Below are positions 22,560 to 34,639 of a DNA stretch of 64,000 nucleotides, in pieces. The notes beneath the pieces are model-generated. The model was not told the DNA's origin. It saw only the letters and a program-made list of their open reading frames with translations, and searched no databases. The translations under genes were made by a program, and so were the position numbers. The stretch comes from Ephydatia muelleri. Taxonomy: Eukaryota > Porifera > Demospongiae > Spongillida > Spongillidae. Position 1 is the stretch's first letter; each line of letters opens with the position of its first letter. The stretch is taken from the NCBI GenBank assembly GCA_013339895.1, contig JABACO010000016.1, positions 3,243,767 to 3,307,766 of the forward strand, in the 5' to 3' direction.

Positions 22560-24065
22560 AGGGGAGGGGGGGGGGGGGGGTATAAAGAATGATGAGCAGA
22601 TGAGCAATACGACAAATAGGAAAGCTTTATTTCATGTTTCTCCACTGACCAGAGAAAGATGATGTGAGTGTGTAGGAACTTTAAAAAAACTTTACTCATG
22701 TTGCAGTAAAATATAGTTATTCTTTGCAACATGTACAATGTATGTGTTCCTCTAGAGGACTGTGAGGACATGATGTACGTACAAATGATCAATCCTATGG
22801 TAACTATGCACACATAGAGGACCAATCCTTTGGGGACATGATGCACGTACAGTGGGCCAATCCTGTATGTCGCCACATACCTATGTACATGTGGGGGCTC
22901 TATGTCATGTATGAAGAACCATCTATATGGGAAACTCAGCCTGAACTGAGAGGAATTGTTATAAGGAATGCTTCTACAGGCAACAATGCCAAGGATTAAA
23001 CTAAGAGAGTACAGAAGCTCAGTACATAAACCCCCTCAAAATGCACACAGTTAAATGGTAGAATGCACGTGCATGTGGTGTGAGAGTGTGTCATCATCAT
23101 CAGACTGGTTTATTGTGTGCCACATGTACTGTATTCGTGAGTGTTGTGCATAAGAATATGTCATACGATGGTGTACAGGTTTATATACGCAACAATGCAA
23201 GTGTGTGCACAAATGCATAAAGGTGTGTGAGCCAGCATGAGTGCACTGATGTCCATGTACTATGCGTGAGCTGAAGGTTGATATTGCAAGCGTAGCTGAG
23301 TGGGTGTGACAAGAATTTTAGCAAGGGCTACAGCAAATACGAAAGCTTTATTGCATGACTAGAGGATGATGCAAGTGCGTAGCAAATACATGTATAGCCT
23401 TACGCGAGCCATGTTGATCGAATTCGGCCATCTGCGACGTGAGAGGCGCAAGATTACTGCAATTAACCATTCTCAATTTGGTACGATCGTCTTGCCAAGC
23501 GAGACGTCTTCTTCTTCTTTGAATTGTCGCTGCATGGGTGTTGCGAACGGCTAGCTTCGTTTTAGGCAGAGTATGGGTGGAGAATGGGCGGAACAAAGAA
23601 AGTTATCGAAATTTATTGTGGATTGGGAGAATGGAACGCGGACTGCATGTGCGAATCGAGCTGGAAATGTGCATTAACTTTCCACAGGGATATCTCCGTA
23701 ACGGATAAAGTAAAAATTAACGAAAATAGTGACAGGACCCCTCTACGTACACACCGAATTTAAAACGATTTGGACGCTCCTCCCGAAGATGTGGCGTTTT
23801 TGAACCCCATGGGCTATGGATCTCGTAACGTCGGCACAGAGTTTGTGCAAGACGCCAAAATATAAATTTATATGCTGCAATGGTGTAGTATGACGTGTTG
23901 AAAATAGGAAGTCGATAGCGTGTACCGTTCGGGAGTTACAGCGATTTAAACATAAGGCACTTTTATAACAAATTTTATAATATGCACTAGGTCCCTTTTC
24001 GTGGAAACGATCCCATATAGCGAAGGGCCATTTTCGCGGAAACTGACCCATATAGATATATGGAA
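22560..24065 (-). repeat. Right arm of the large inverted repeat
   Basis: In reverse complement this segment aligns with 12,430-13,084 plus 18,013-19,490. Read backwards it runs from the GGGATCGTTTCC block at 24,050, through the TTCTTGCGCCTC-type block near 23,450 and the CATCCTCTAG block near 23,370, to the AATAAAGCTTTCC block near 22,625. It has no LTR element and no 54-bp minisatellite, so it represents the arm before those insertions. Confidence 0.82.
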
Positions 24066-24269
24066 CGTTCTATACGAAAATGGGTCTTGTGGATTTTATT
24101 TTATAACATAAAATTTAAATCGATATTATTATCTCTGGTATTATGAAATGAGGTAAAGACTACCGTATGATAACATTTATGTGATAGTGAGTTATTGAAA
24201 GTCAAAGTTTATTAAAAGCATTGTCGTATTTTAGTGTTTTCAAGTTTGATTTGTTGTTTAGAATATTTA

Positions 24270-24517
24270 CTAATGTGGCCAATGACACCAGATGCCAGGA
24301 GTTGGGGTGGACATGCATCCCCCTAGCCGTAGAAACATACGGTAACTGGGGGATGGAGGCTCAGAGTGTGTTTTCCCGTCTCGCCTCTCTACTTGCCATC
24401 GGCCAGGCCATTCCCAAACCCCAAATGCTGGGTGACATCTATGGCCATCTCAACATGTCATTGGTCAGGTCAGTGGCTAGGGCCATCATGGGGAGAGAAA
24501 ATGTCCGGATAGGTTAG
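24270..24517 (+). pseudogene. C-terminal fragment of a retrotransposon (RT-associated) protein
   Basis: An open frame ending at TAG contains CQELGWTCIPLAVETYGNWG, then a SRLASLL segment, a YGHLNMSLVR segment and a short basic tail. I recognise this as the tail of reverse-transcriptase-bearing proteins that are repeated in sponge and other invertebrate genomes. The part preceding it in such proteins is seen separately at 36.0-36.4 kb. No RT domain lies nearby, so this is a truncated piece. Identification is from memory of the family's pattern. Confidence 0.6.
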
Positions 24518-24924
24518 TAGAACTGTAGGTTTGTTAGCGGCATCTAATGTAAGTTAGTTATCCTTATTATTATTAAAATAATGTAATTATGCTTGTCCAT
24601 TTATCCTGCTGTAACTATATTCAATATTAATTAAAGTTTAAATAATAATAATAAATAAATAATACGTTTAATAATGTTTCAAACATTATTTCACGTTAAT
24701 TTTATGGTATCGTACATTAATATATCACATATATAATTATTAATATAAGTTCCAATAAATCTATATACTTTTTTAGAATACACAAACATCATGATACAAT
24801 ACAACTGTAACGTATCAAGATACAAGAGAATAACACATAAAACACACACAAACAACTACAGAAGCTTCTAAAAAATATAATGAATACATAAATACAAAAG
24901 AAACACGAGAAGCTGTGCTGAAAC

Positions 24925-25158
24925 TCATTCTGGCAGGTATGGTAGCCCAGCTCCATCCTCAATCTCCATCCTTCTCCTCCATTTCACTCTGCTGCCGCGA
25001 ATGCAGAGATTCGTAGCACGAAGGACAGCAAAAAGCATTCTGGCACGCACATAGCCCAGCATTTCACTGTTGGACTTGTGCCAAATTACAGCTATTTTTT
25101 CTGCCAAATGATGTATAAATGTCTTTGCCTCAAGACCGAGTACCCCATCAGCTATCAC
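24925..25158 (-). pseudogene. C-terminal fragment of a second RT-associated protein family
   Basis: The minus-strand frame has DGVLGLEAKTFIHHLAEKIA, then MLGYVRARMLFAVLRATNLC and a terminal IRGSR, ending in a short tail. This resembles another widespread C-terminal module of invertebrate retroelement proteins (glycine-rich start, AExxA helix, conserved RxRxxFAxLR and CIRGSR). It points towards the plus-strand fragment at 24.3-24.5 kb. No upstream RT domain is present in the window. Confidence 0.5.
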
Positions 25159-25299
25159 ATATATTAATTAGAAATAATTTGACTATTAAAGGTAATCATA
25201 ACACAGTTCGTATATGTCTAACTGTATACCCATAGATTATAATCCTGTTATAAAATTATATTCATTGCCTTCATTTGCCAGCACCCGATTATACATGTA

Positions 25300-25550
25300 T
25301 ATGCTCCTCTAGTTGTGGAGGTATATGGATCTTGATGCTGGTACTAGATTCCTCTAGTTGTGGATATACGTGGAGCTTGATGCTGGTGCTAGATCCTCTG
25401 TTGTGGAGGTATATGGATCTTGATGCTGGTACTAGATTCCTCTAGTTGTGGATATATGTGGAGCTTGATGCTGGTGCTAGTTGTGGATGTATAGGAAGCT
25501 TGATGCTGATGATAGATTCCTCTAGTTGTGTAGGTATATGGAGCTTGAGC
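25300..25550 (+). repeat. Short minisatellite, units of about 45-59 bp, about 5 copies
   Basis: Recurring GTTGTGGAGGTATATGGA, GCTTGATGCTGGTGCTAG and TTCCTCTAGTTGTG blocks with alternating full and shortened units. Confidence 0.85.
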
Positions 25551-26866
25551 CTGCAAAAGGAGTGCATGCAGGTCCTGCATGCAATTCTTCATCTAACTTG
25601 CCATTGGTATCCAATGTCCAGAATCCAAGGTGCCTGTCCATCTCATATGATGCTATCCATGGTCAGAGCAAATGAAAGGTCTTCTATGTGCCGGGTGAGT
25701 ATCTGATGGCAGGGGGTGAGGATTGCAATGTGAAACATGAGCATGACTGAAGCATTTGAAGAAGTTACTATGCAAGCCAGGTAATTGTTCCAGACCACAG
25801 ATATCCTAAGGACCTTGCAACACTTTTTAAAGAGAATCTTGGATGGTGCTGTAATATCATAACCAAAGTAACCGAATGACTATCTATTTGCACAGCGTTA
25901 TCATAAGGTAAATGTCACATTATGTAACCTCGAAGTGTCCTGGCGACATTGTAGGTTCAACCCTAAGCGCTTCATTGCATATATCGCAGCAGAGTCAGCG
26001 AGTTCACATCTTTAGCATGGGCACAGACATATGCAGATTGCATTGGTTATGATCCATCATCATCCAGCCATATCATGCTTAGTGGCTGTGAAATAGTTCC
26101 TCAGTGCAAAATTGGGTCATGCCTACCAACAATCTGAAGTGGTAGGGTTGATCATAACTATAGGACCCGGTCATGCATAGACCGTCTATTTCTGTTTTGA
26201 TAGGAAATGGATATACTGCTTCAGTCTTTGAGCACAATTGTCTTACCTTAAGGTGTGATGCTTTACATGTGTTTCTGTTCGTCTATGTTTTTGTGTTTAT
26301 TAACAACAAATAAACACACATACACACACACAAAAAAAATGTACTCATTCTTGGCAACTTCAGCAGAATTAAATTGCAAGTCGTTTTCTGTCATCAGTAC
26401 CATCGATGTGGTGTTCCCATATCACAGCACTTGGATGTTTTCTTGCACCAGTTCATTTGTGTGTCTTCTAGCCATGTTGTCTCTATTTCAAAATTATCAT
26501 CCCACCTCACCTGTTGCATGACTCTACTGTCCAAGAATGAGTTTGTCATTCTTTGGAATCTTGCTAACACCAACTCTACCCAGGTTAAGCATACAAACCG
26601 CACCACACGAGTAGATGAGAAGTGGATTCAGCTGTGCCATTGGCCAAAGCTGGCAGGATGGGAAGGCTTGTCAGGTCCTTTAGTCAGGATATATTGTACA
26701 CAATAATGAAAACACTTGTTGCAAAAAGAACTCCCCAGCTGTCCTCTTCCATTTTATAGGAAGTGCCCTTCAGTTACTAAGTTTCTAGCACTGGGAAAAT
26801 TTAACCGCATTGAAACAAGCATTCTGCTCCAGATTTAAGACATTTTGGCTTCAGCAGCTATGGCAG
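25551..26866. other. No recognised gene
   Basis: A 110-codon plus-strand frame (26,374-26,706) and overlapping frames have no motif I can name. Nothing else stands out. Confidence 0.3.
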
Positions 26867-27043
26867 CAGTGGCGGATCCAGGGGGGGGTCTAAGGGGTCT
26901 AAAGACCCCCCCCCCCCTCGGCCCGACCAGCTATGAATAAATTAACTTATGAATAATTAATTACATGATTGACGAGTTGAAAAACGAAGCGTTCAGTGAA
27001 CGTGAGTGAACTGATTAGCGAGTTAGCATTCGACCCAAAGTGT

Positions 27044-27098
<55 letters not shown>

Positions 27099-27929
27099 GT
27101 CTAAAGCCAAGGCCCTCCAAGCGTGTTTAATTAGTATTACTGCTGCGCGATGGAAGTGCGAGCAAGAAGTAAGCGATCAAAAGAAGATAGTTTACCTCAG
27201 GAAACAGGTAGAGCTAAATCAAGTAGGTATATAATATAAAGGTAAAACGTGTGTGTCGTTTAGACCAGAATACGGTCACAATTGGCTTTGCGTAGAGTTT
27301 TCTATTCGCTATCCTTATCCACGACCACGTTGACTCACGCATGATTGTGAACGTGAGTGAACTGATTAGCGAGTTAGCATTCGACCCAAAGTGTGTGTGA
27401 GTGTGTGTGTGTGTGTGGGGGGGGGGGGGTCTAAAGCCAAGGCCCTCCAAGCGTGTTTAATTAGTATTACTGCAGCGCGATGGAATGGTGCGAGCTCGAG
27501 CAAGAAGTAAGCGATCAAAAGAAGATAGTTTATCTTAGGAAACAGGTAGAGCGAAATCAAGTAGGTATATAATACTATTAAAGGTAAAACGTGTGTGTTG
27601 TTTAGACCAGAATACGGTCACAATGGCTTTGCGTAGAGTTTTCTATCACGCAGGCTTCTACACGCGTATATTAATCAATTCGAATATTGCGCTTGCTAGA
27701 GCTCTATCAATATTGAATACACTTTCAAAGTATGCTTATTTTCATGCTAAATGAACGCAAAAGTGAAAAAGCGGCTGGGGCTTCGCCCCAGCCCCCACTG
27801 GGGGAGCTTACAGCGCTCCCCCAGACCCCCTAGCTGTTACGGGAGGGGGCACGCCCCCTCCAGTACCCACCCCCGCTTGTGAATATAGTTATTAGACCCC
27901 CCCTTCCAGAAATCCTGGATCCGCCGCTG
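26867..27929. mobile_element. Non-autonomous DNA transposon with CAGTGGCGGATCCAGG-type ends
   Basis: The left end is CAGTGGCGGATCCAGG at 26,867. The right end, in reverse complement, is CAGCGGCGGATCCAGG, starting at 27,929. GGCAG flanks both sides (26,862-26,866 and 27,930-27,934). The interior carries no transposase. It holds a direct duplication of about 300 bp (26,998-27,302 and 27,352-27,645), each copy containing a GT microsatellite followed by a G-run. Three consecutive GC-rich hairpins lie near the right end (about 27,771-27,861). Confidence 0.85.
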
Positions 27930-29574
27930 GGCAGCACATGTAGAGAACATGTAGCCAATGATACGATGCAAGTGCCTGGAGCTGGGCTGAGTTTGTGTGC
28001 CAATGGCTGTTGAAACTGATGGAAACTGGGGCAAGGAAGAAAGTACCACCTCTTGATTGTATTTGCCCTAGCCATTAGTCACCTCCATATTCATCTGCAG
28101 GACATATGACTTTAAGGTATCAAAAAGTTGAACTTGATCATAGTACGGTTGTTCACTGCAGTGCTTTGAGTATTAGGCGTGGTTCTTACAATCTGGACTG
28201 TGGTACTTGGTTAAGCATCTTGTAATATTCATCTTGTATTATTGATGGTGTATGTAATTAGTTTATAATAATAATTGTACAATAACACACCTGTTCTACA
28301 ACCACTGTGATAAAAAGGGCACTATAACATTCTTTTTGTCATAGATTGTGCAGGAATGAATAATGGCTTGACTGTATTAAGGTTATTAAAAGTACAGCGA
28401 CACGTGCTCCCAAAAAAATAACAAACACCACACAGCGCTGAAAGAGAATGGATAAGGTATGTTCTTGTTGTAATAAAATGTTATTAGTGCATTGGGCACT
28501 ATTCAATGAACAGATTAAATGCTTGCTGTACTCGGAATACAGAAATCGGTACCTATAGGCCTATATTATCCTGTTCTGACTTCATACTTGGGCCAAGTTA
28601 GGGTGCCGTGTGGAAAAGGAAACAGAACTTGGCTGGTTTGTGTCGTTAGGGACCATTTTAGTGTTTCGACTATGGGCATTAAATTGATCTCTAACTTGTT
28701 TAGTGTTGAACGTCGGAATGTCGGCGGTATCAATTTGCTTGTAGATATGCGTTTATGTCATGGGTATACTCTGTTCGAAGTTGGGACGAGTTCAAAGCCA
28801 TAGGAGGAAGTGTTGGCAGGGTTAGGTGGACCGCAGACACGCCACAATCTGTTGACTAAAGATGATAGACTGATAATTCTGCATATGCTGCACCCAGAAG
28901 TGACCAGTTTTTAGGCTAGTTTCGAGATTTCTTCATGCCATAGTGGCTCAGATAAGCTATGTTCAGGCTTCTAGGTCCTTTGCAAGGTCAAGCTTCTCAA
29001 ATGAAACTCTAGCCTTCTTCTGCTGGTGCCAATTGATCCTTTAGATTGAGGCCTTCTATGCTTACATCCATTAGTAGAAGTGGACACTGCCTCCATCTGA
29101 TACTGCATCACGCTTCTTCTGCACTGAAATCTGTGATATTTTGGCACAACATATACAACCCATGCATGGAGCAAACACGTCTAGGAGACAGTGAGGGATG
29201 GGTAGAGCCTCAATAGTCCAGCTATCCAACTCCGGGTTACCAACTCCCGGATACTTCTAAAATCAGCACTTCAAAGAGTCTGTCTCACGAGCAGGTTGAT
29301 CTGGAAGGTTCTTTTGTGCAGCCCAGTAGTCTGCTGTTAATTATACATTACAATTACTACAGATGCCTTCACACCTTCCTTTTCATGCAATGTACGTAAG
29401 GTGCCACATCAGCACAGAGACCACTCAGCTCATCATCACACAGGGTGTGTCTGTAATCATTTTGTCCACAATTGTGAAGTTGTCTATGTGGAAATTCACC
29501 TTCATAGCCTGTTGTTGCTTGGTTTTTTTTGTGTGTTTGTGTTGTGATTCTGAATATTCCCTGTGTTGCATAGT
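27930..29574. other. No recognised gene
   Basis: Plus-strand frame 28,519-28,803 (94 codons) and minus-strand frame 28,971-29,174 carry no motif that I recognise. The region may be an intron or decayed repeats. Confidence 0.3.
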
Positions 29575-30232
29575 GTGTAGTTATTTTGAATTATGTGCCC
29601 AGCAAGTGATCTTTGTTTAGTACATGCACATGTGCTAAAGCTTGCTGCATGCTTCTCCTTCCACCTTTTGCCTCTATAGCAGCCGTGCATATTTAGTAAG
29701 GTAGTGCAAACATGAAAATAACACTATCACCAGCTTCTCTTAATGCTTAGGCAACATCTCTGTAGTACAAAAACCTTCTCTGATTACCATTGTAGCTATG
29801 GTCAAAGTGCATTTTATTGTGAAAGAAATTAAAAAATAAAGTATCTTGATTTTAGAAACTGAATAGTAGACACTATCATGGAATGAATACTGTGTCATGA
29901 ACCTGTAAACAAGTAGTGATTGTCCAATGAGCCTGTTATATCCAACGAGGTGAAATGGTTTGCAAACATTAGAACCATCTTGAGAACCATCTTGAGGTTT
30001 ATCAGTGTACTGCAAACAAAGAATACAATAGGGTTGCATGTTGCATTTGGCTTGTTGCATGGTTTCATTAATAACCTGGTGTATGAATTTCACCTTTCTC
30101 TTCTAGCTTTATAGCTCTTCTAGATTTAGTTACATATTGACTATGATGGTGTGGAATGCTACAGTGTATGAGATAATATAATGAAGCATGCCAATAGAGT
30201 TAATAGTGTATTGTGTATTGATTTCTTCCCTT
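29575..30232 (+). repeat. Partial, diverged copy of the 740-bp satellite-like module
   Basis: 29,575-29,690 matches the module's GTGCACATGTGCTAAAGCTT, GCTGC and TCCACCTTT block. 30,126-30,232 matches its TTACATATTGACTATGATGG, AAGCATGCCAATAGAGTTAA and TTGATTTCTTCCC block. The copy breaks off exactly at the TTAA where the 17.6-kb block starts. The rest of the unit resumes at 47,833. Confidence 0.85.
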
Positions 30233-30706
30233 TTAACACCGATTCCGTGTAAATCGAAGGTACATTTTTGTCGAACTCACTTTTTGGAAAAAATTGTCGG
30301 ACAAATTGTAAGCCTCACAAAAGGGTATTAACGTAATGGCCCAACCTTTTCACGATGTTTTGTGTTATCCCTAGCTTCGTAAGTCATTTCGCTATTTTTG
30401 ACCGTTCGTTCGAAGTTAAACGCTTCCCGATAATAAGTACACTTTTTTCCTGGGTCTTATTACAGGCAAAATACTATTCAGTGGTTCTTACCTAAGCTAG
30501 ATACATAGTGTTCCACGATTTTGGACCCTCTAATTGCACGGAAGCGCTGGAACCAAACGCAGCTGGAAACCACCCTCGACCCCAGACCTAACTTTTACAA
30601 TGTTTACGTAAATGTTGTTCGTTTGCAATTGCGCAAGTTAAGTAATTACTAACTACATGTTCATAGATAAACATAACAATTCATTGTTGCTCAGTTGCAG
30701 TGGAGT

Positions 30707-33700
30707 CTATGGGATCAGAGACACGCTTGAGGAGTTCTGGTTTGTTCCCTGACTTAGCCATTTATGGTGGGTGAGATAAACCTCCAATTCAGGCTTCTTC
30801 CATTTGGATAGGCTTTTCTCAAAATCGAGCTCCCCATATGTGATTCTGGCCTTCTTCTGCCTTCCAGTCGGTCCACCATATTTTTGCGGCCTTCCGCGCT
30901 TACCAACAGCACTTGGAGCTTCTGTCTTGCAGCCAATGGTCTGGTACACTGCACGTATCTTTCCTGGAAGAGGAAGCTCACTCAGCCTAATAACTTTCTG
31001 CAACTGCAGCTCATCCAGCCTGGCAAACACACCATCCACAGAAATCTTCACCTTACCCTGGTCAATAGACTCCCCAGCTTTCCAGCACTGATGAATAATG
31101 GTCATTACCTTGGAAGTCAACTCTGGATGCATGTCCTTTCTGGTGTGGGCCCAACCAGCATAAAAGTTTGGCTCGAATGTTGCATAATTTATTGCATTAT
31201 CGAACATATTCGAGGCCCGATCAATAGCACCTTCTAGAGTAAAGTCCAACCTGGAAAGGAGCTCATCTGCATGCTTCAATGCTTTGCTGAGCACATCTTT
31301 AGCTGTGAACACTCCACCACACATATGATTCATCAGCAGCTTCTGGGATTTGAAGTGGTAGAGACAATTAGCACACTGTGGGTATGCTGCCTGTATCTCA
31401 TTCATTGCCTCCTCATCATCCCTTCGTTTCTGCAGACGCTGTACTTCACGATGACTCATGCCCTTATGTCTCCTCGCGTATCGACTTCTATCCTTGTTTG
31501 CTTGCACACAAGTTCCTTTTGAATCACTGTTCAATAGAACAGTAACACCAGTGAAGTTGACTCCGTCTGAACCCATAGGGGTACTCAGTGAACAGGCAGG
31601 GCATGAAGGAATCGGAACTGTGACTGATGGCACTTTCTGACCAAGACTGTGAAAGAATTGGACTTCTGGATTACCATCAGTAGTAATGTAATTAGCTGCA
31701 TAGAACCCAGATATACCAGGTATTGCCGGTATCACAGCTGTACGACACGGAGCATGAAAATCGGGCTTCACGAGAAGCACAGTTGTGTTTTTTACAGAGT
31801 TGGTTATTAGAGCCACTGCAAGTTGCTTTGGAGTGGAAACCTTCCTACCACCATCTCCCTGCACCAGGTAGGTATCAACTTGTGTCTGCTGGTGTGAGAA
31901 GTGAGTGTCACACACGTCTTTACCACTCTGGGCCTCATTATGATAATAGGCCAATAGCTTGAGCCCTGCAGCTGAGCAAACATATGGCAGGAGCAGCTTA
32001 GTCTGCTTGCCAGCCAGGTTTTTGGCATTGTCGCTCTGGACTATTATTTTGGAAACATATGGAAACCGCTGCCTCAAGGCATGAAATGCTGCTTCCAAAC
32101 TCGAAAGAACAATGTTCCCATCAGCCCTCTGCTAGCCCTGCACAATGCAATCAATGAAATGAATGGCAGCTGCATCATGTTCGTCTTCATCATGTTCGTC
32201 TTCATCATGTACGTCTTCATCACGTTCGTCTTCATCATGTTCGTCTTCATCATGTTCATCTTCATCATGTTCGTCTTCATCATGTTCATCTTCATCATGT
32301 TCGTCTTCATCATGTTCGTCTTCATCATGTTCGTCTTCATCATGTTCGTCTTCATCATGTTCGTCTTCATCATGTTTGTCTTCACCATGTTCGTCTTCAC
32401 CCAGAGCATCCACATCCTGTATGTCTTCACCCAGAGCATCCACATCCTGTATGTCTTCACCCAGAGCATCCACATCCTGTATGTCTTCACCCAGAGCATC
32501 CACATCCTGTATGTCTTCACCCAGAGCATCCACATCCTGTATGTCTTCACCCAGAGCATCCACATCCTGTACATCTTTATGCTGTAAATCCTCATCCTCT
32601 TGCTCATCCACATGTTCATCTTGCCTATCACAAACACTCTCTGCCATCTCTGCTTCTTGCTGTAAACGGATTACATCAGCAGTGAAATCCATTTCCACAT
32701 GGAGTTTGTCAGGAGACTCACTGTAGCTGGCATGTTGAGAGTCTGGCTTGATGTACACACCCACTCCAAATCATAGCATACCTTTTTTCCCATAGTATGA
32801 GTCACCACCCTCCCGGAAACCCTTGGCCAGGAACTTCTGTTTGAAGTCCAAGACAACATATGCTGTGCTGGAGTCCATTTCAGCGATGACCTGCTTCATC
32901 TTGTGGGACTGTTGGGCAGCTAGCATCACATGGGCCATGTACCTGAAAGTGCGACGCTCACACTGGTGGATTGACAACAGCATATTAGCTATCTCTGCCA
33001 GCCTTGTGGGGTCCTGATCCAGCTTGGATAAAGCCACACGTCTCAACCTGTCATAGAACAAGAATGTTCCCCTACAAGCACTGCAGTCCATGTGGCCTGC
33101 AAGCTTGGGGTTCATATTTGGTCTCCTGTCAGGCACCAAGTCTAGTGCATATGCGGGTGAGTGAGTAGATGCACAGCAATTGTTCACACCCAGCTCTGCC
33201 ACAGATCCCCCAATACTTGCACAAATATTGAGCTGATTTTGCACCTGAAATATAAAGGATTCCTGTGTAGCTGGCTCATCAAACAAATCTGGTTGTGAAA
33301 GAAGCTCCCCCAGCTTTTTATATTCAGCAAACTGGTGTACTTCATGCTCTTGGGGCTCACGGCTTTGCACTACAGTGTCGTCGGATGCCTGCACTCCACT
33401 CTTCACATGTACTGCAAAGCCGTAGCTGAGGAATGTAAACATGTCAGAACGGAGGCAGAGCAACTCATCCCGCAGGGTGTGGTCAATATCAGACAGGGGA
33501 GCTAGAACTTCAATGACCTTGTCGATGATGGTAAAATTTTCAGAGTGAAAATTGACTTTCAGGTAGTCCACCCCTGCCCGTGCCTCTTGCAACTTTCCAC
33601 CACCTGTGATGTTGTTCGCAATAGTGTAAAAGAGAGTCTTCCCTATAGGTGGCATACCTGGCATCACAGACCTCTGTTTATCAAGATAGTGCCTGTACAT

Positions 33701-34639
33701 GGTTGCAATGTCATGTTTTAAAACGAGGGATCTCATTGCAAACATGTTTGCTAGGCCTTTCCGCCTAAGATCCCTGTTTGGAGCGCGTTTTTTAGCTTCC
33801 CAGGCAAGGCGACTGATGTTGTCATCATCATAAATGAATTCCACTGCAAGGTTGACCATAGCACTATTGACACGAGAACGGGAGTGCCTGTATTCTTGAA
33901 GTGTAACACCTTTTGTTATATATAGCTTGTCCACCTTGGCTTGGAAATGTAAAGACCCTGCGTATTGGTTGCTGATGGTGAGCAATGATGCAATGTAAGC
34001 CTGGGGCACATCAGCCAGAGTGACAAGAAGTGTCCTTGCATCAATGGAGGTATAAGGCTTTTTACACTTCAGCATATCTCTGATGGTGACAGGTATGGTA
34101 TCAAGCACTTGTGTAGGGATGGAGGCAGAAGGAACAGATGAGAGATGCACTTCACTGCCCTCCTCATCCTGGGTGGTCTCTTCCATGGGGGCTAGAAGCG
34201 ATGTAATGCTGAATGCATTCTTGTAACTGATGCCATCTATCGCTTTCATATGTGGCAGCAGCATGCGTGCCCAGGCCTTGATGCCTTTACGAAACACAAT
34301 ATCAATGCGTTGCATGGTAGCAGCACCAAGATCATTTTCATGCTGCACACGACGACGGACATCAATGTTAGGAAGCCTTCGCACGCATCCGTCCTCACAA
34401 TTCATTACCTCCAATACCTTCAAAATCTGCGCTTGCGATCCAGACACATGCTGCGAGTGATCGTCTGATACGAACGTAGTCGTAGAAGGCGTCACATCAT
34501 CGGCAGCACTTGCAGGTGCTAGTGCATCGGGATGGATCCGAGCTCGGCGTTCTGGGTTAGACCGAGCAGGGGTTTGAACAGTTTCACAATCGGATGAAAC
34601 GCTATCCTCCTTTCTCGGTCGACGGCGACCGTATGGCAA
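30707..34639 (-). pseudogene. Large DDE-like transposase (about 1,310 codons) with two in-frame stops
   Basis: One minus-strand frame runs from about 34,639 to 30,707, broken only by TGA at 32,771-32,773 and TAG at 32,132-32,134. Candidate catalytic residues are the Asp in VVLDFKQKF (about 32,846), the Asp in QSDNAKN (about 32,026) and the Glu in HNEAQSGKD (about 31,935). A Cys/His motif CANCLYHFKSQKLLMNHMC is near 31,340. Near the C-terminus come an AT-hook-like KRGRPQK, then a SAP-like helix pair around KWKKPELEVYL. A long acidic repeat tract lies between the first and second Asp. The frame has no ATG before the first upstream stop, so an upstream exon may be missing. The QSDNA plus NEAQxGK pattern resembles an unnamed class of animal DDE transposases; linking it to a named superfamily (for example Kolobok) is only a guess from the TTAA flanks. 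Confidence 0.65.
32163..32577 (-). repeat. In-frame acidic repeats within the transposase gene
   Basis: Two adjacent coding minisatellites. One has about 15 copies of a 15-bp unit encoding HDEDE (32,170-32,397). The other has six copies of a 30-bp unit encoding DVDALGEDIQ (32,398-32,577). Both keep the frame of the surrounding gene. The tract makes a strongly acidic insert between catalytic Asp 1 and Asp 2. Confidence 0.9.

Noticed and set aside
28519..28803. 94-codon plus-strand frame
   Set aside because: No motif, no splice or start context, and length within chance expectation.
32081..32726. Plus-strand frames rich in Phe/Met or Ser/Cys across 32.1-32.7 kb
   Set aside because: They are antisense shadows of the acidic coding repeats in the minus-strand transposase gene.
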